From Stenopsyche tienmushanensis (taxonomy: Eukaryota > Arthropoda > Insecta > Trichoptera > Stenopsychidae), in assembly GCA_008973525.1 (NCBI GenBank), contig WACJ01000340.1:248001-312000 (forward strand): DNA of 64,000 bases. The letters are read 5' to 3'. The notes beneath the pieces are model-generated. The model did no database searches, was not told the DNA's origin, and saw only the letters and a program-made list of their open reading frames with translations. Each line of letters opens with the position of its first letter. The stretch's first letter is position 1. Positions 1-11,073 of the stretch are shown here, piece after piece. The translations under genes and the position numbers were made by a program.

Positions 1-906
1 TTATCGATCAAATCACGATATGTACTCGTCAGTAATGTCGTGTAGTATTCACATCCCTTGTTTTATGGTCTGCAAATGCATTTGAAAATTACTCCAAAAG
101 TTGATGATATATTTCCTGTTTTATCCAAAATATCTCAATACGTACTCTTTATGAAATTAAAAAAAAAATAAGAACTGTTTAAAAAATAATCGCATAACTT
201 CAAAATCGCACAAAAAGAGGTTTGAGTGTAATGTGTGTTTGATTTAATTCAATTTCAGCAACCAATATATTATCATCAACCTTAACCTTTCAATCACTTC
301 AGATCTTATTTTCTCAACAAAAATTTCCACTTTTAAATTGTTTAAGCATTGACAAACAGTTACACATGCTCAGAGCGTATCACAAATATTTTTATTTGCA
401 GTTGTTGCATTATTTTTTTGTATGCAACTTCTCTTAAATTGTTTGTTCGGCATAAAATCCACCCTTTTGAAACAAGATTTAATTTTTTTTTTGTATAAAA
501 CAACGTTCTCCAGATGACTAATAAAATATACAATACGTGCTGTCAAAGGAATGACTGGGATGATGGTAAAGAAATAAGTATGAAAAAAAACGTCATTTTC
601 GACTGGGCAGTCTATTATTCAATAAGCCGCATAATGCTTCTTCAGCCAGATCCAATGTATGCCGACTATTAGGATCAGATGCATACAAATGATGGTTGAA
701 GATCATTAGATGATGATTAAACATTGTTCATATGTCATAGTCACGTACTTGATGGCTTTAAATGTAAATTTTACAGATTGATTGTAATTTTGCTGTTCAT
801 ACCAAATGCATTATTTTATTTCCGCAAGCGCATGGTTACAATATGTTGAACACAATGCTATTCGCTTACATTATGTTGCTATAATACGATTGTATTTAAA
901 ATTTGC
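1..906. other. AT-rich sequence, no gene seen
   Basis: Low-complexity AT-rich DNA with homopolymer A and T runs. No reading frame of useful length and no recognisable transposon end was found on either strand. Confidence 0.6.
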
Positions 907-1044
907 GTTTAGGGGACTGAGTAATTGTCTCGCCGGATCAATTTTATGTCAGCGCGTATTCCATAGGGTCTTTCGTTAAAAACGCTCGAAGCTTGTTAGA
1001 TTGTAGCGGCCGTGTTATTAAGTTATAGCGTTTAATAATATCAT

Positions 1045-1390
1045 TGAGTGACCACAAGGTTTGTATGTCTAATCGGTCCGCTTTTGGGACCGCTGATATG
1101 ACGAATGAGTGTCTCGTGTCAGACGCCATACAAGTCTACATAACTATTACTAATATTGTTGTCCTTATTTTATTGCCGGCTTATGCCGTCTGGGTCGGCC
1201 CAATGTTCAAGCGATAACGAAGAAAAAATATATTAGACAACTAGTATATATATTATAAAAACGGACAGAATCAATCATTGTTGGTCAAGTAAAATAAAGA
1301 CCATATACAATTCTCGATTGGGTCGGTATTCTGCATTTTGCGCCCCAAGCCCAGTTGTGCCTACTTTGCCATACTCTTGTTACGGCCCTG
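1045..1390 (+). repeat. Dispersed repeat family A, copy 1 (possible LTR fragment)
   Basis: This block recurs at 7226-7630 and 17801-17975 on the plus strand and at about 3455-3565 on the minus strand. Shared marks, in order, are a GTGACCACAAGGTTTGTATG stretch, GGTCCGCTTTT, a segment near TGTCCTTATTTTATTG, GGGTCGGCCCAATGTT, an AAACGGACAGA block, an AATAAA signal and a TTTTGCGCCCC end. The polyadenylation-like signal followed by a conserved end suggests the R/U5 part of an LTR, but no gag or pol is attached here. Copy 1 lacks the left arm of the hairpin seen in copies 2 and 3. It abuts a Tc1/mariner-like remnant on its right. Confidence 0.55.
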
Positions 1391-1770
1391 GTATTTATTC
1401 CAAAACTGAGTTAACATTGCCATAACCGCCAACTCATTGTAGCCTAAACTGGATGATATGGATACCGACGATATGCAGTTGCAATAGGACGGCGCTATAT
1501 GTCACACAGCGCATGCCACGATGGACATTCTGCACGAACGATTTGAGGGCATACCGTGATTGTACGATTTAAAGTTTTTAGACTATTCGTATAAACGACA
1601 AACAATTGATGCCCTCGTCAAGTCAACATAACGAACGCCATCCAGAAAATTCAACCCGATTTATGCGATAAAGTCATCAAAAATTAGACCCACCGAATAC
1701 GTGCCACCAAGCAAAGTCGCGGCGGACATTTTAACGACCTTTATACTAGTCATATTCTCTATCTTTTTAA
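1390..1770 (+). mobile_element. Degenerate Tc1/mariner-superfamily transposase fragment
   Basis: One frame reads LDDMDTDDMQLQ, a stop, DGAICHTAHATMDILHERF, then after further stops a C-terminal block ending near 1770. The LQ-DGA-CHTA pattern is the second catalytic-Asp region of a Tc1/mariner-superfamily DDE transposase widespread in insects. In-frame stops and a frame change between the core and the tail show it is dead. The tail (around 1600-1760, containing ACGTGCCACCAAGCAAAG) recurs at 17985-18165 and 44590-44820. The core recurs on the minus strand at 35335-35470. No terminal repeats could be placed. Confidence 0.7.
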
Positions 1771-3034
1771 TATTAGTGTTTAGCAAATTAAATTGATATG
1801 TATATGCACGTCATCGTCTGTTTAGCATCGAAACTAGAACTAAAGACACTCTGCATAATTTGATGAGCCCTTCACCTTCGGATGGTCTCGTTACGCACCT
1901 AATACGGTACTAAATTAATTGATTAAATTGTCTATCATACTTCCATGTTTAAATGGCGAATCTCAGAGAGTTTTAAATTATCTAAATGAAGCTGGTGTAC
2001 GAATACGAACCTTCGAAGGAGCTCTTCGACGAAAGTTCTTCCGGTGCTTGCATAACGCTGATAATGGCTCTTAAATGCATGCAATTTTCTTTTTACACGG
2101 TGGATGCCTTCCAGGGACTATGGCGTATAACGTGTAAAAATGATAGTCCACGCGAAACAATGGGAGACAACTGCCATTCTTTAAAATCAATTAACAATGT
2201 CTAAATATATAATAAATATTTCGTTATATTTAACTTTTTATCTGACGCTGTGAGAGAATAATTCGCAGTTTTATCGGCTGGATTGAAGCCATAGCTCTCT
2301 TTCTCAACATCTCATCTCAATTTTGCAACATCTTATATAAGCAAAACCTTCTAAGCACGCGATAAAGTAACAATATTAGCGTTTAAGGAGACATGATTTG
2401 AAATTGATGTTTTCAGATGTAATGTTCCGATTTTTGTTTCATTAATCTATTGCAATTTTAACACTGTGTTTATTAATCAAAAAGCATCGACTATCCTCTG
2501 ATAAATTTACTATGGCGTTGATTTTGTATTAGGGCATAGCACATGAACGTTCGATATTCGTAGGTGGGAATAAATACGCCATAACTTTAACAAAACATAA
2601 TAAATTCAATCGAAATAATATCTATTGGCTTCGATAAGCCTTTTCCCAATGAGATTTTAAATGAATATTTTAATAATATTACACATTTCTTAAATCAAAA
2701 AGTTATTAAAACGCTTGAATTAAAATTGTGAAATTCTGTTTTCGCTGCGTTTTGTTCCAATTTGAACTCATATAAAAAAGTAAGTGGAAATCTATTGTTG
2801 GCACCATTCTGTTGTAAGTCTTATAAAACAATATAAATAGCAACAAAGCACATTTAAAGATAATTGAAGACTACCGTGCCTTTGTCAATCTCAAATAGTC
2901 GAACTCTTAAAAAAAATGCACAGAACCTTTCTCAATCACGGTCGATCTTTGAACAAATTTAAATTCCGAATCTTCATGTGGTATGCCCTAATACATGTAT
3001 TATTTCATTTTATATACAGTACAATTCTCAAGCT
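1771..3034. other. Gene-free stretch with one small unrecognised ORF
   Basis: AT-rich DNA. A 72-codon plus-strand ORF at 1986-2204 has no motif, signal peptide or family resemblance I can name, and no splice partner. I regard it as chance. Confidence 0.45.
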
Positions 3035-3245
3035 TATATTGTAATTAGTAATAATACATCAAAAAAGTTTTTATAATGCTCACAAAACAGTTTCCTGGTG
3101 TGTCATCAAAGCAAAGACTCAGGTAATTAAAATAATAGCTTTAGGAATCAATCAAATTATTTTAACATTATTACATGATTGTTAATTTGACTTGCTTATT
3201 ATTTTATTAATAAATATTGCATTTTGTGAACAGTTCCCCTGCCTA
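3035..3245 (+). repeat. Inverted duplicate of 25355-25595
   Basis: Reading this segment forward matches the reverse complement of 25355-25595 over about 200 bp. Shared marks are TTTTTATAATGCTC, CCTGGTGTGTC, TTTAGGAATCAATCAAATTATT and TTTTGTGAACAGT. Both copies lie beside DUF1091 genes: 3' of gene A here, 5' of gene B there. Relative to gene direction their orientations agree, as expected for the spacer of an old tandem array. Confidence 0.65.
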
Positions 3246-3454
3246 TATTTTAAATTATGCCACATACTCTACAACTTAAACTATTGAGCTAATGTTTGTT
3301 ACAAAACGCAGACGACTTGAACTATGCTATAATTACAATAAGTAGAATATTATAAAAAACTTAATTTGTATCAGTTAATTGTTCGGTTGCATAACTCTTA
3401 CGCCCGCAAAAAAAATAAAGACTTCATCAGTCTTCTTCAGACAATTTCATTTTG

Positions 3455-3565
3455 TAATGGGAGATCGTAATCGTTCTGTAGACATGTTCTGATATGGCGT
3501 CCGACCGGGAGATGCTCATTCGTCATGTCAGCGGTCCGAAAAGCCGACCGGTTGAACACAAAGAC
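3455..3565 (-). repeat. Dispersed repeat family A, copy 4 (short)
   Basis: The reverse complement reads CGGCTTTTCGGACCGCTGACATGACGAATGAGC and continues through GGACGCCATA and GTCTACAGAACGATTA, collinear with 17841-17910. It covers only the middle of the repeat. Confidence 0.6.
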
Positions 3566-3801
3566 TTTATGGCCGATTTGTCCTCTTTTATTTACTGGAA
3601 TGAATGCATAGCCGAATTCTTCTATGATCTTTAAGATCAGTAAGCTCCCTCAGATGCTGTTTTATATAGGTGGCTCATGACCTTTCAAATAAAAGTTTTG
3701 CATAACTTAACGATAACCAATTTTTCCATGTTTACAAATTCACTTAGAACGTTCGATATTAATGACTGCCAAACACATACTAAACAACGTAGCATCTTGA
3801 G

Positions 3802-4788
3802 TAGGGAATCCAATCCCGGGATCCCAGATCCCGGGATCCCGGACAGTTTTAGGTACTTAAGAATCCCGGGATTAGAAAACGTAATCCCGAAAATCTCGGG
3901 ATTGAAATTTTTATCTAACAGAAATCGTACACCTCACCAACACGATGAAGGCTACTAATTCGAGACATTCCCGACGAAATCTGGATGCTTGGAAACAGTG
4001 GCGTAATTACTAATCGGCGAGCTTAGGCGACGCATAGGAGCAGTGACTGTCTAATCTATGTATACATATATAGCGTACATGTATGTTTTTAAAATTGTTA
4101 TAGTAACATTTCCCTACCGGTGATGTATTTACTACACCTCGACTCTAATAGTGGGAATATCGATATGAAATATAATAGATACGGAGTTCATAATTTTTGT
4201 ATTCCTACGTAATATAATTACAAATCACATCAAAGTATTATAGTATATCTGCAGCGACGAAAATAAATAATTTATCGGGAAATCGGGAATTTTGCGATTT
4301 TTAGTCCGTGTCTCAGCAGAAAGGAATTTTATCAGTCACATTGATGGTGTTATACGAAAATGGGGGCTCACGCGATCATCAACTCGTACTAGCATTTAAA
4401 TATCTGATGACGATACCTCCAACGAGTGTGGAAGCTGAGCGTGCATTTTCAGCAGCAAGTTGTCTGACTTCCAAAATCAGATCCAGAATAAATGACGAAA
4501 CACTAATGTTTAATGTTAATGTTACTTCGGGCATATTTTCAAAATAATATTTGAATTTTTTAGTGTTTTATTTATCTATTTTTGAATTGTATTTTTATCT
4601 TTTCTTAAATAAATAAAATTCTTTGGCCTTCAAGCTATTTTTTATATTGAACAAATGGACTTATTAGTAATTTTTGATCAAATTCATCAAGGTAATTTCT
4701 TAAAATATTGAAAACCCCAATCCCGGGATCCCGGGATTGTCTAATGAAATCCCGGGATCGAAATTTTGGCTCGGGATTGGATTCCCTA
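3802..4788 (+). mobile_element. hAT transposon, internally deleted, perfect 8-bp target duplication
   Basis: The left end starts TAGGGAATCCAATCCCGGGA. The right end, read on the minus strand, starts TAGGGAATCCAATCCCGAG. The flanks carry the same octamer ATCTTGAG (3794-3801 and 4789-4796), the target duplication of a hAT insertion. Inside, 4308-4547 encodes LVLAFKYLMTIPPTSVEAER and AFSAAS, the C-terminal dimerisation region of hAT transposases. The BED finger and catalytic core are missing, so it is non-autonomous. A block around 4100-4200 (CCCTACCGGTGATGTATTTA onward) is shared with the TTAA-flanked element at 38099-38306, which suggests an older nested insertion. Confidence 0.9.
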
Positions 4789-4936
4789 ATCTTGAGGCTT
4801 TATAAGGTAGACACTTTCCATCATAGTATTTTTTAAAACAAATTCGGGTACTTTTGGGACTATCTTCGTATATCATTTTAAAATATACATTATAATAATA
4901 TAAGATAATAAAACAATTATATTTCCAATTAATTAT

Positions 4937-5771
4937 TTATTTTTGGCATGTGCCTTTCTTGACGAAACTAGCTATAGCAACAACATGAGCAATGTTTCCT
5001 TTTTTTCCATAATAAAGCAACAGTGCCTTAAATTTTCCATAGAAGGATCGTGAGCCAGTTATTGAAGAAATAAAATCTTTGAATGAAATACCTTTTATCA
5101 TCTTTAGGCCCTAAAATTTAACAATGTTTAGAGAAAATGCGCATTTTTTCAAAAAGTATTTTATGATTTAAGTATACCTTCCCAACAATGCATTTCTTGT
5201 GGTCAATAAAGTTAACAAACGATGAATAAAATTTTAATTGTAGAGGATTATCGCATACGTTTGGACTGGAATATGTTATCAATGATTCAAATCTTTTGCC
5301 ATTCCACATATATGCTCGAAGTTTGTACTAAAATAAATATATTTAATAGGAAATACATATCAATTTTATATAAATATGTGACGTTGCAGTCCAACATGAT
5401 TTAAAATATTGTTGTTGAAAATACAGATTCGGACCTAAATTAAATATCCAATCTTATATTTAATTTAAGAATGAAACGCACCATAAATGGTCCATTTTCC
5501 TCCAAAATCGTCAAATTCACACACAACAATTGGTTGCCATCTTCATCGTGATCGATTCGTATTTCCAATTTGGAAAGATTTGCTGCCTTTTTGTCGAATA
5601 CTTGTTCAAGTGATTCAATACACACGTCATAGTCGCCCTGGAATAATGCAATTTGTTTTAAATCTGAAGTTACTTTTTCAATTCATTTTCATTAAATCCT
5701 ACAAAATTGTCTAAACCAGCCAAAACATTTAGAAAACTTAACGAAACAACCAGAAGCCAACCAATAGTCAT
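4937..5771 (-). CDS. DUF1091 secreted protein A (MD-2/CheB-like), 182 aa
   Basis: Four exons: 5771-5703, 5637-5482, 5327-5178, 5110-4937; all introns are phase 0 and short (65-154 bp). The first exon is a signal peptide (MTIGWLLVVSLSF...LAG). The mature part has CIES, CDN, KKC and a terminal GTCQK, the cysteine and spacing pattern of PF06477 (DUF1091), which includes CheB chemosensory proteins and is thought to adopt an ML/MD-2-like lipid-binding fold. Exon 2 carries two N-glycosylation sequons, NLS (exon residue 20) and NLT (residue 41). Length matches the family. The start is fixed by homology, since no upstream in-frame Met exists. It differs from gene D at 27 of 182 residues. Function is unknown; an extracellular ligand-binding or chemosensory role is inferred from the family only. 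Confidence 0.85.
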
Positions 5772-6030
5772 GGCTGCGTAATCGAAACAATACCTATTTT
5801 TATTCTGTATATTTATAATATATATTTAATCTTTCGACCATATCGATATACGTATATTAATATTCAATTCAGTTTACAATAGTAATAATTATGAGCTCAA
5901 ATCTGATAAGGATTATCCGGATTGTATTTTACATATATATGGAATTAATCAAATGACATTTTAATTTATTGATGCGAAAACATTAATTCGGATATAATAT
6001 CTTCTAAAGATCAGCTTCCGAGATTAGAAC
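5772..6030 (-). promoter_or_regulatory. 5' flank of DUF1091 gene A, duplicated upstream of gene D
   Basis: Reverse-complemented, this flank aligns with 36410-36660 ahead of gene D (shared CAAATCTGATAAGGATTAT, AATTATTACTATTG and ATTAAATATATATTATA). The proximal promoter therefore moved with the coding sequence when A and D duplicated. No TATA or initiator is claimed. Confidence 0.55.
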
Positions 6031-6179
6031 ATGGTAGTAAAAAGCTACTAATAACAGCTTTGATCTATTTAATTTTGATATCCAAGAATTTAGAGTTACA
6101 AGTTGAGTATAAGTAGAGTATAAAAATCTATATTGATATATATGTTATCGAATATCGATATGAAATATATTAAATATGG

Positions 6180-6470
6180 GGCTTTAGAATGTTTTGGATG
6201 ATACAATTTTAACCCTTCTAGTCATCTAAAATGATTTTTTTTAAATTCTTACTTATTAAAGATGTCGCTATAGTTCATATCATTCTTAAAAAAATCATTT
6301 TTTGACAGCTTTAATTTGTTTTTAAACAGTTAAAAATATATTTTTGGCATAAATTTGGTAGGAACAAAAGAAGATTTGTACCAAATTTGCAGTATATCAG
6401 TCAATTAGAACTTAAGATATCATGTCAACTGTGTCATTAAATAATTACAAGAGAACTGTTAGTTAAACAA
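6180..6470 (+). repeat. Dispersed repeat family B, fragment
   Basis: Collinear with 20790-21120 and, inverted, with 24740-25040. Shared landmarks are CCCTTCTAGTCATCTAAAAT, AAAGATGTCGCTATAGT, AATTTGGTAGGAAC and a TATCATGTCAAC block. The left ~200 bp are replaced by sequence like the 38099-38306 miniature element (TATCGAATATCGATATGAAA). Confidence 0.6.
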
Positions 6471-6589
6471 TACTATTATAAATGCAATATATTAAATATT
6501 ATTATAATGTATATTTTTAAAAGATATACGAAGATACTTTACCTAATATATAGATACCTGTTATTATTTAAAAAAAATACTAAGTAGAA

Positions 6590-6730
6590 AAACCCGCGCA
6601 CTACTATGGTATGTATTTGGTACACCATATGAAATTTTAGAACATTCTGAACCCCGTATCTATTATATTTCATATCAATATTCCTATTATTAGAATCAAG
6701 ATATAGTAAATACATCATGGTAAATAAAAG
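6590..6730 (-). repeat. Truncated internal segment of the hAT/MITE family
   Basis: The reverse complement matches 4110-4210 of the hAT element (ATATGAAATATAATAGATAC and flanks). No ends or target duplication are present. Confidence 0.55.
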
Positions 6731-6734
6731 GTTA

Positions 6735-7110
6735 GACGGGGCTATGTGAGTTACCAAGACGAATAGCGCAGTGCTCGATCAAATGAGGTAACCACCCCAG
6801 AAATGGTGAAGAAAATCCACAAAATGATATTGGATGGCCGTCAACTGTAAGTGATATGGTAGGCCTTTCAAAAAATGCTGTATGCCGTATATTGACAGAA
6901 AATTTGGATATGAGAAAGCTGTGCGCAAGATGGGTGCCGCGTTTACTCACCACGAAACAAAAACAGCATCGTGATGATGTTTCAATCGAGTGTTTGACGA
7001 TGTTGCACAGCAATAAAGCCGAGTTTTTGCATCAATTCAGAATGATACATGGGTTCATCACTTCACACCAGAGGAAAAGAAACGTGCCAATCCGCTCAAC
7101 AAAAGTGCAC
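6735..7110 (+). mobile_element. mariner transposase fragment (cecropia-like), frameshifted
   Basis: In two frames this reads NEVTTPEMVKKIHKMI, then DMVGLSKNAVCRILTENLDM, RKLCARWVPRLLT, DVSIECLTMLHSNKAEFLH and WVHHFTPEEKKR. This runs from the second helix-turn-helix to the first catalytic Asp region of a mariner transposase. The ITMDE sequence that should carry the first Asp before WVHH is damaged, and there is a frame break near 6845. No terminal repeats were found. Confidence 0.8.
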
Positions 7111-7225
7111 AGCGAGGTGCAAAACCAGAATGTAATATCCATGTCCGCAAGGACATGCTCATTCTCAACTTCGAGTGGCTTTAATTTAATATGCCCAAGG
7201 TGCGCATTTATCCCAGAAAAGGCTG

Positions 7226-7630
7226 TAAAAGTGGACGGAGTGGCCACAAGATCTGTGTGTCGAACTGGTCCGCTTTTCGGACCGCTGACATGACGAAAGA
7301 ATGCCACGCGATTTAATCGACCCTCACGCGTAGGTTATTTAAATTTTACAATCGGTCGAAAATATTGTTGTCATTATTTTATTGCGGGCTTATGTCGGCC
7401 CAATGTTTAAGCGATGACAAAGAAAAGAGGGATTAGACAACTCAATATATATAATAAAAACGGACAGAGTCAATCAGTGTTGTTTCATGTAAAGTAGAAT
7501 GATCAAGTAAAATAAAAAGCATGTGAAACTCTCGACTGGGTCGGTATTCAGCGTTTTGCGCCCCATGTGCAGTTGCGCCCATGGTGGGCACCTGTTTTGC
7601 AACTTCTTTGTTATGGCCCTGAATTATAGC
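7226..7630 (+). repeat. Dispersed repeat family A, copy 2
   Basis: The longest copy. It opens with a short hairpin: AAAAGTGGAC (7227-7236) faces GTCCGCTTTT (7268-7277). It then continues through the GGCTTATG and TCGGCCCAATGTTTAAGCGA block, AATAAAAACGGACAGAG, AAAATAAAAAGC and TTTTGCGCCCCATG, to a GTTATGGCCCTG segment also present at 1380. No protein-coding part is attached. Confidence 0.6.
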
Positions 7631-7639
7631 TCGGTAAAT

Positions 7640-7960
7640 AATTGGCATTTTGGACATTTCTTTGAAGCATATATTCTTAAAAGTCTAGCCTTTGACAATA
7701 TGCACACAAAAAACAAACAAAATCGATTTTTTCAAAATTCTAAACAAGCTAGATTTAACCTCAACATTCTTGGAAATTTTTGGTACTAAAATGGTATTTT
7801 TCTTTTGAACACACTGTCCCTTGACATATACAATAGCAAAAAAAGTGGTCCAGGCTACTTTCTTAAGACGATTTGCCCAGTTTACTGAAAAATCACCCTT
7901 ACAGCAATCGGCCGAATATCGGACATTTCATACGAAAAGTCCTAGAATTATCAATATCTC
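7640..7960. repeat. Possible distal part of repeat family B
   Basis: Weakly collinear with 21200-21420: shared GACATTTCTTTG-like opening, A-rich CAAAAAACAAACAAAATCGA, ACTTTCTTAAGACGA, CAGTTTACTGA. Divergent; offered as a tentative relation. Confidence 0.35.
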
Positions 7961-9270
7961 GAAAGGCAACAAAGAAGTACCCGCCTTACATACATAAATA
8001 GATGTAAATTCCACATTTTAAACGGTGATTGCCCACATTTTCTGGTCGGTTCGAGATATAGGGCACCGTGCGTATAAAATTTAAGGCAGCTATGCGAAAA
8101 GATGCTTACTAATGAACACTTTCGCCACAACCTAATCGCAGTGTTAGAGCTAAGATGGTGTATACAATTATTCTAGCCACCGTTGAATATTTCGTTACCT
8201 TTTTTACTGGTTCGCAACACGACCAATGATCTAGTTAAATATACACATTTAAAGCGTTCTGGTTATTATGAACTGTGGGGCCGATTTCTCCGTTGGAAAA
8301 ATTTCGATCCGAAACGTCCATTTGGAACGACTGCACCATCATCTCGATATGCTTTTCGATAGATAAATTTCGAATTTAGAAATCACCTTCGAGGTGTCCC
8401 TCCCTTTTATTCGAATCTCCAATCCAAGTCCAAGTCGGAACATTCTAATTTGCCAACGGACATTCACGCATCATTTCCAAGTCATCAAACTCTGTGCGAG
8501 CAATGCACACAAGGCATTTGAACTTGCTTTCATTTTTTTTTTTTAATTGATGCCGTTCATCTTCTTGCATAATGTAGACAATACCACGTATAATACATAA
8601 GGTATGATTTTTTTAAAAATATTTTCCCATAGCAATTCTGTTTAGATTCGCCATTCAGACAGAATCACAAACGAATGTAAATCCAAAATTTAGTCTCGCC
8701 CATTATGGAAACGTTTTTAGAGAGTTTCTTGATATCTCAAATAGTAATCAGCGAGAGAATGAAAAAAAAATATTGCCTAGACTGCGTGTGAATATTTCGT
8801 GTAATGTTTTGCACAGTGAGATAAAGTTCAATTCAAAGTCATTACCAAACTTTCCTCGGTTACTTTCGCTCCATGAACGACTTTTTTGTGTCTCTAATTG
8901 CGGCAGCTTCTCATTCGGCAGACTGGTCTAATAGTGTTGGGAGGCAGCGACATTATTTGTGTAATTATTCCTACAAAGCTGATTCTTTCTCGTTTTGTTT
9001 GTACTTTAACCACGTCTATAGAAGCCCTAGCCATCATTTATCGAAAGTAGACAACGTTTATTTAATAATATTTAACGTAAACTACTTGTAGACAAAAAAG
9101 CAGCTTTGTAAATTTAGATTTAATGTCGATATATTTAATTATTCATATTTCAATTGATAATGTCTGCAACGTTGAAAGCTTGTTAACTTGCAACTTTCCA
9201 TATTTACACTGTATTTAACCAAATTTAACAAAAAGACATCTTACAAATCCATAAAACGCTTATAAACATT
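7961..9270. other. No gene seen
   Basis: AT-rich. The 72-codon ORF at 8873-9091 has no recognisable domain and no splice context, so it is treated as chance. Confidence 0.5.
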
Positions 9271-9284
9271 TTAAAGTACTTTTA

Positions 9285-9560
9285 AGGGGGTATTCTAGTC
9301 TAGAGGCATACATTTTGGGTTCAATAAAAAAGAAACAAAAATATTTTTAATATACATTTTTTTATCAGATCAGATTTTTTTATTGAGATATTCAATATAT
9401 AAACTAAGCTGATAAAGTGTAAGGAGTAAAAAAAGGACGTGTTCTGGTTACCACGATTTCAACCCTTCTAGTCTTAATTCGTAAAGATGTCGCTATAGTC
9501 CCAATTTTTGGTAATCATTATTAATGATTACCAAAAAATAATACACCACCTTAATTAAAT
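9285..9560 (+). repeat. Repeat family B, left end, with a 33-bp perfect palindrome
   Basis: Begins GGGTATTCTAGTCTAGA, the same start seen inverted at about 25228. It runs through GTAAAGTGTAAGG-like sequence, GGACGTGTTCTGGTT and CCCTTCTAGTC to AAAGATGTCGCTATAGTCCC. It ends in a perfect palindrome at 9505-9537: 16-bp arms TTTTTGGTAATCATTA and its complement, separated by one T. Confidence 0.65.
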
Positions 9561-10822
9561 ACATCTTAAATTAATTCACAGTTGTGCATAAATTTTTGTC
9601 TATTACATTTAATATTTTAGTAGCTATGTACTAGTTGCATATTAACCAAATGTGCTAGTTGTGCACATGTTTATGATGTATTTATTTCAACAATTAATTG
9701 TTTTTTATAACACTTTAATACCGCTATTTGTATAGCCCAAAATGTTATTGTAATTTTACCAAATACTATTAAATGTAGTTGCATTTTTTAACATAGATTT
9801 AATTGATTAATAGATGACCTCTGAAATTGGTAACAGTAAAAAATTCATAAGACCTATTCTTTGAATGCAAAATCTATTTTAATCGCGTATCATAAAATAT
9901 AACGGAATCTGAATTCACTATCATTGCCATTAATCTCATTAATCGTAATGACTACAACATTTATACACTTGTAAATTTCACGCAACATCAGATAGATGCA
10001 GTAAAATTAGAGAGGCATATTGAAATGATTATTTTAATATGTCAGCATGAACATAACATTCAAACCCGTTTGTTTATTTTAATATTCAATTTCGCCAAAG
10101 CCAAAAAGAAAACACTAAAACATCAACAATGATCCTTTGCAAATTTATTTTTAGGGAACCTAATGATATTAATTTAATTTCTTCTCGTGATTTCATTGTT
10201 GCAAAATAATAACGTCGCTTTCCACAAGCTACATATTAATGATGATTTTTATCATATTCATATATCATATCAATTTGGGTGCATCATAGCATATATAGTT
10301 TGTGTATAATGATCATTGAAATGAATTGAATTAATAATAAATACTTAACACACAATTTAGAAGGTCTAGGATTTTTTTTGGTTTAAATTAATTTGAGGAC
10401 TTAATGACGTTTAGAAACAAAGGGGAAAAAATAAGATTTTAAATCATTGATAAACTCTCAAACTCAATATTTTATTAATTGGTTTTGTGTAATCGATATT
10501 TTACATTTGCTTAAATGTACTTGGACAAATTTGAACAAATAAATTGTACAATACAAAAATGATTTTATAAATATATTATGCTATCAGTAAAGATTTTTTT
10601 AAATTTAAATTTTAAATATATTTAGCACTATATAATCAGAATTAAGCTCTTCATATCAACAGTTACCAAAAATCCTATTTTGAAAACGGGTAAAGATCAA
10701 AATCACTAGTCGTGGTACTCACAACCTCCACAAAAAGGGCAATATATAATAATTTAAAAAAAACATGTACCAATCCTTTTTGGATTTTCGAAAACTAGCT
10801 CTTCACAGTAATATTTTTTCTT
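9561..10822. other. No gene seen
   Basis: Very AT-rich spacer with no ORF above 60 codons and no repeat family recognised elsewhere in the window. Confidence 0.6.
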
Positions 10823-10826
10823 TTAA

Positions 10827-10908
10827 ATGCATTGACGGACACGTCTGCATTTTGTGTCATTTTTTGTATGAAAAATTACTGCATTATGCAGACGTGTCCA
10901 CCAAAGCG
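10827..10908. mobile_element. Short TTAA-flanked palindromic MITE
   Basis: TTAA sits at 10823-10826 and 10909-10912. Inside, the left end reads ATGCATTGACGGACACGTCT and the right end, complemented, CGCTTTGGTGGACACGTCT; both continue GCAT. It is an almost complete hairpin of about 82 bp. TTAA target duplication is the hallmark of piggyBac-type transposition. The GGACACGTCTG core is also seen near the ends of the element at 31880-32130. Confidence 0.7.
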
Positions 10909-11073
10909 TTAATGTAGTATATATATATTGATAAAAGAAAATAGGCATCAAACTAAAAAAAAAAAAATACTGGAAAGCACTAGAAAACCATTACTAATGA
11001 AACGCATTTTTCATAATAATCGGATTGACGAGAACAAAAATAGATTCTTAGAATTACTATTCATCATGACAGA

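Noticed and set aside
1986..2204. 72-aa ORF as a small gene
   Set aside because: No signal, domain, conservation or splice context; expected by chance in this length of sequence.
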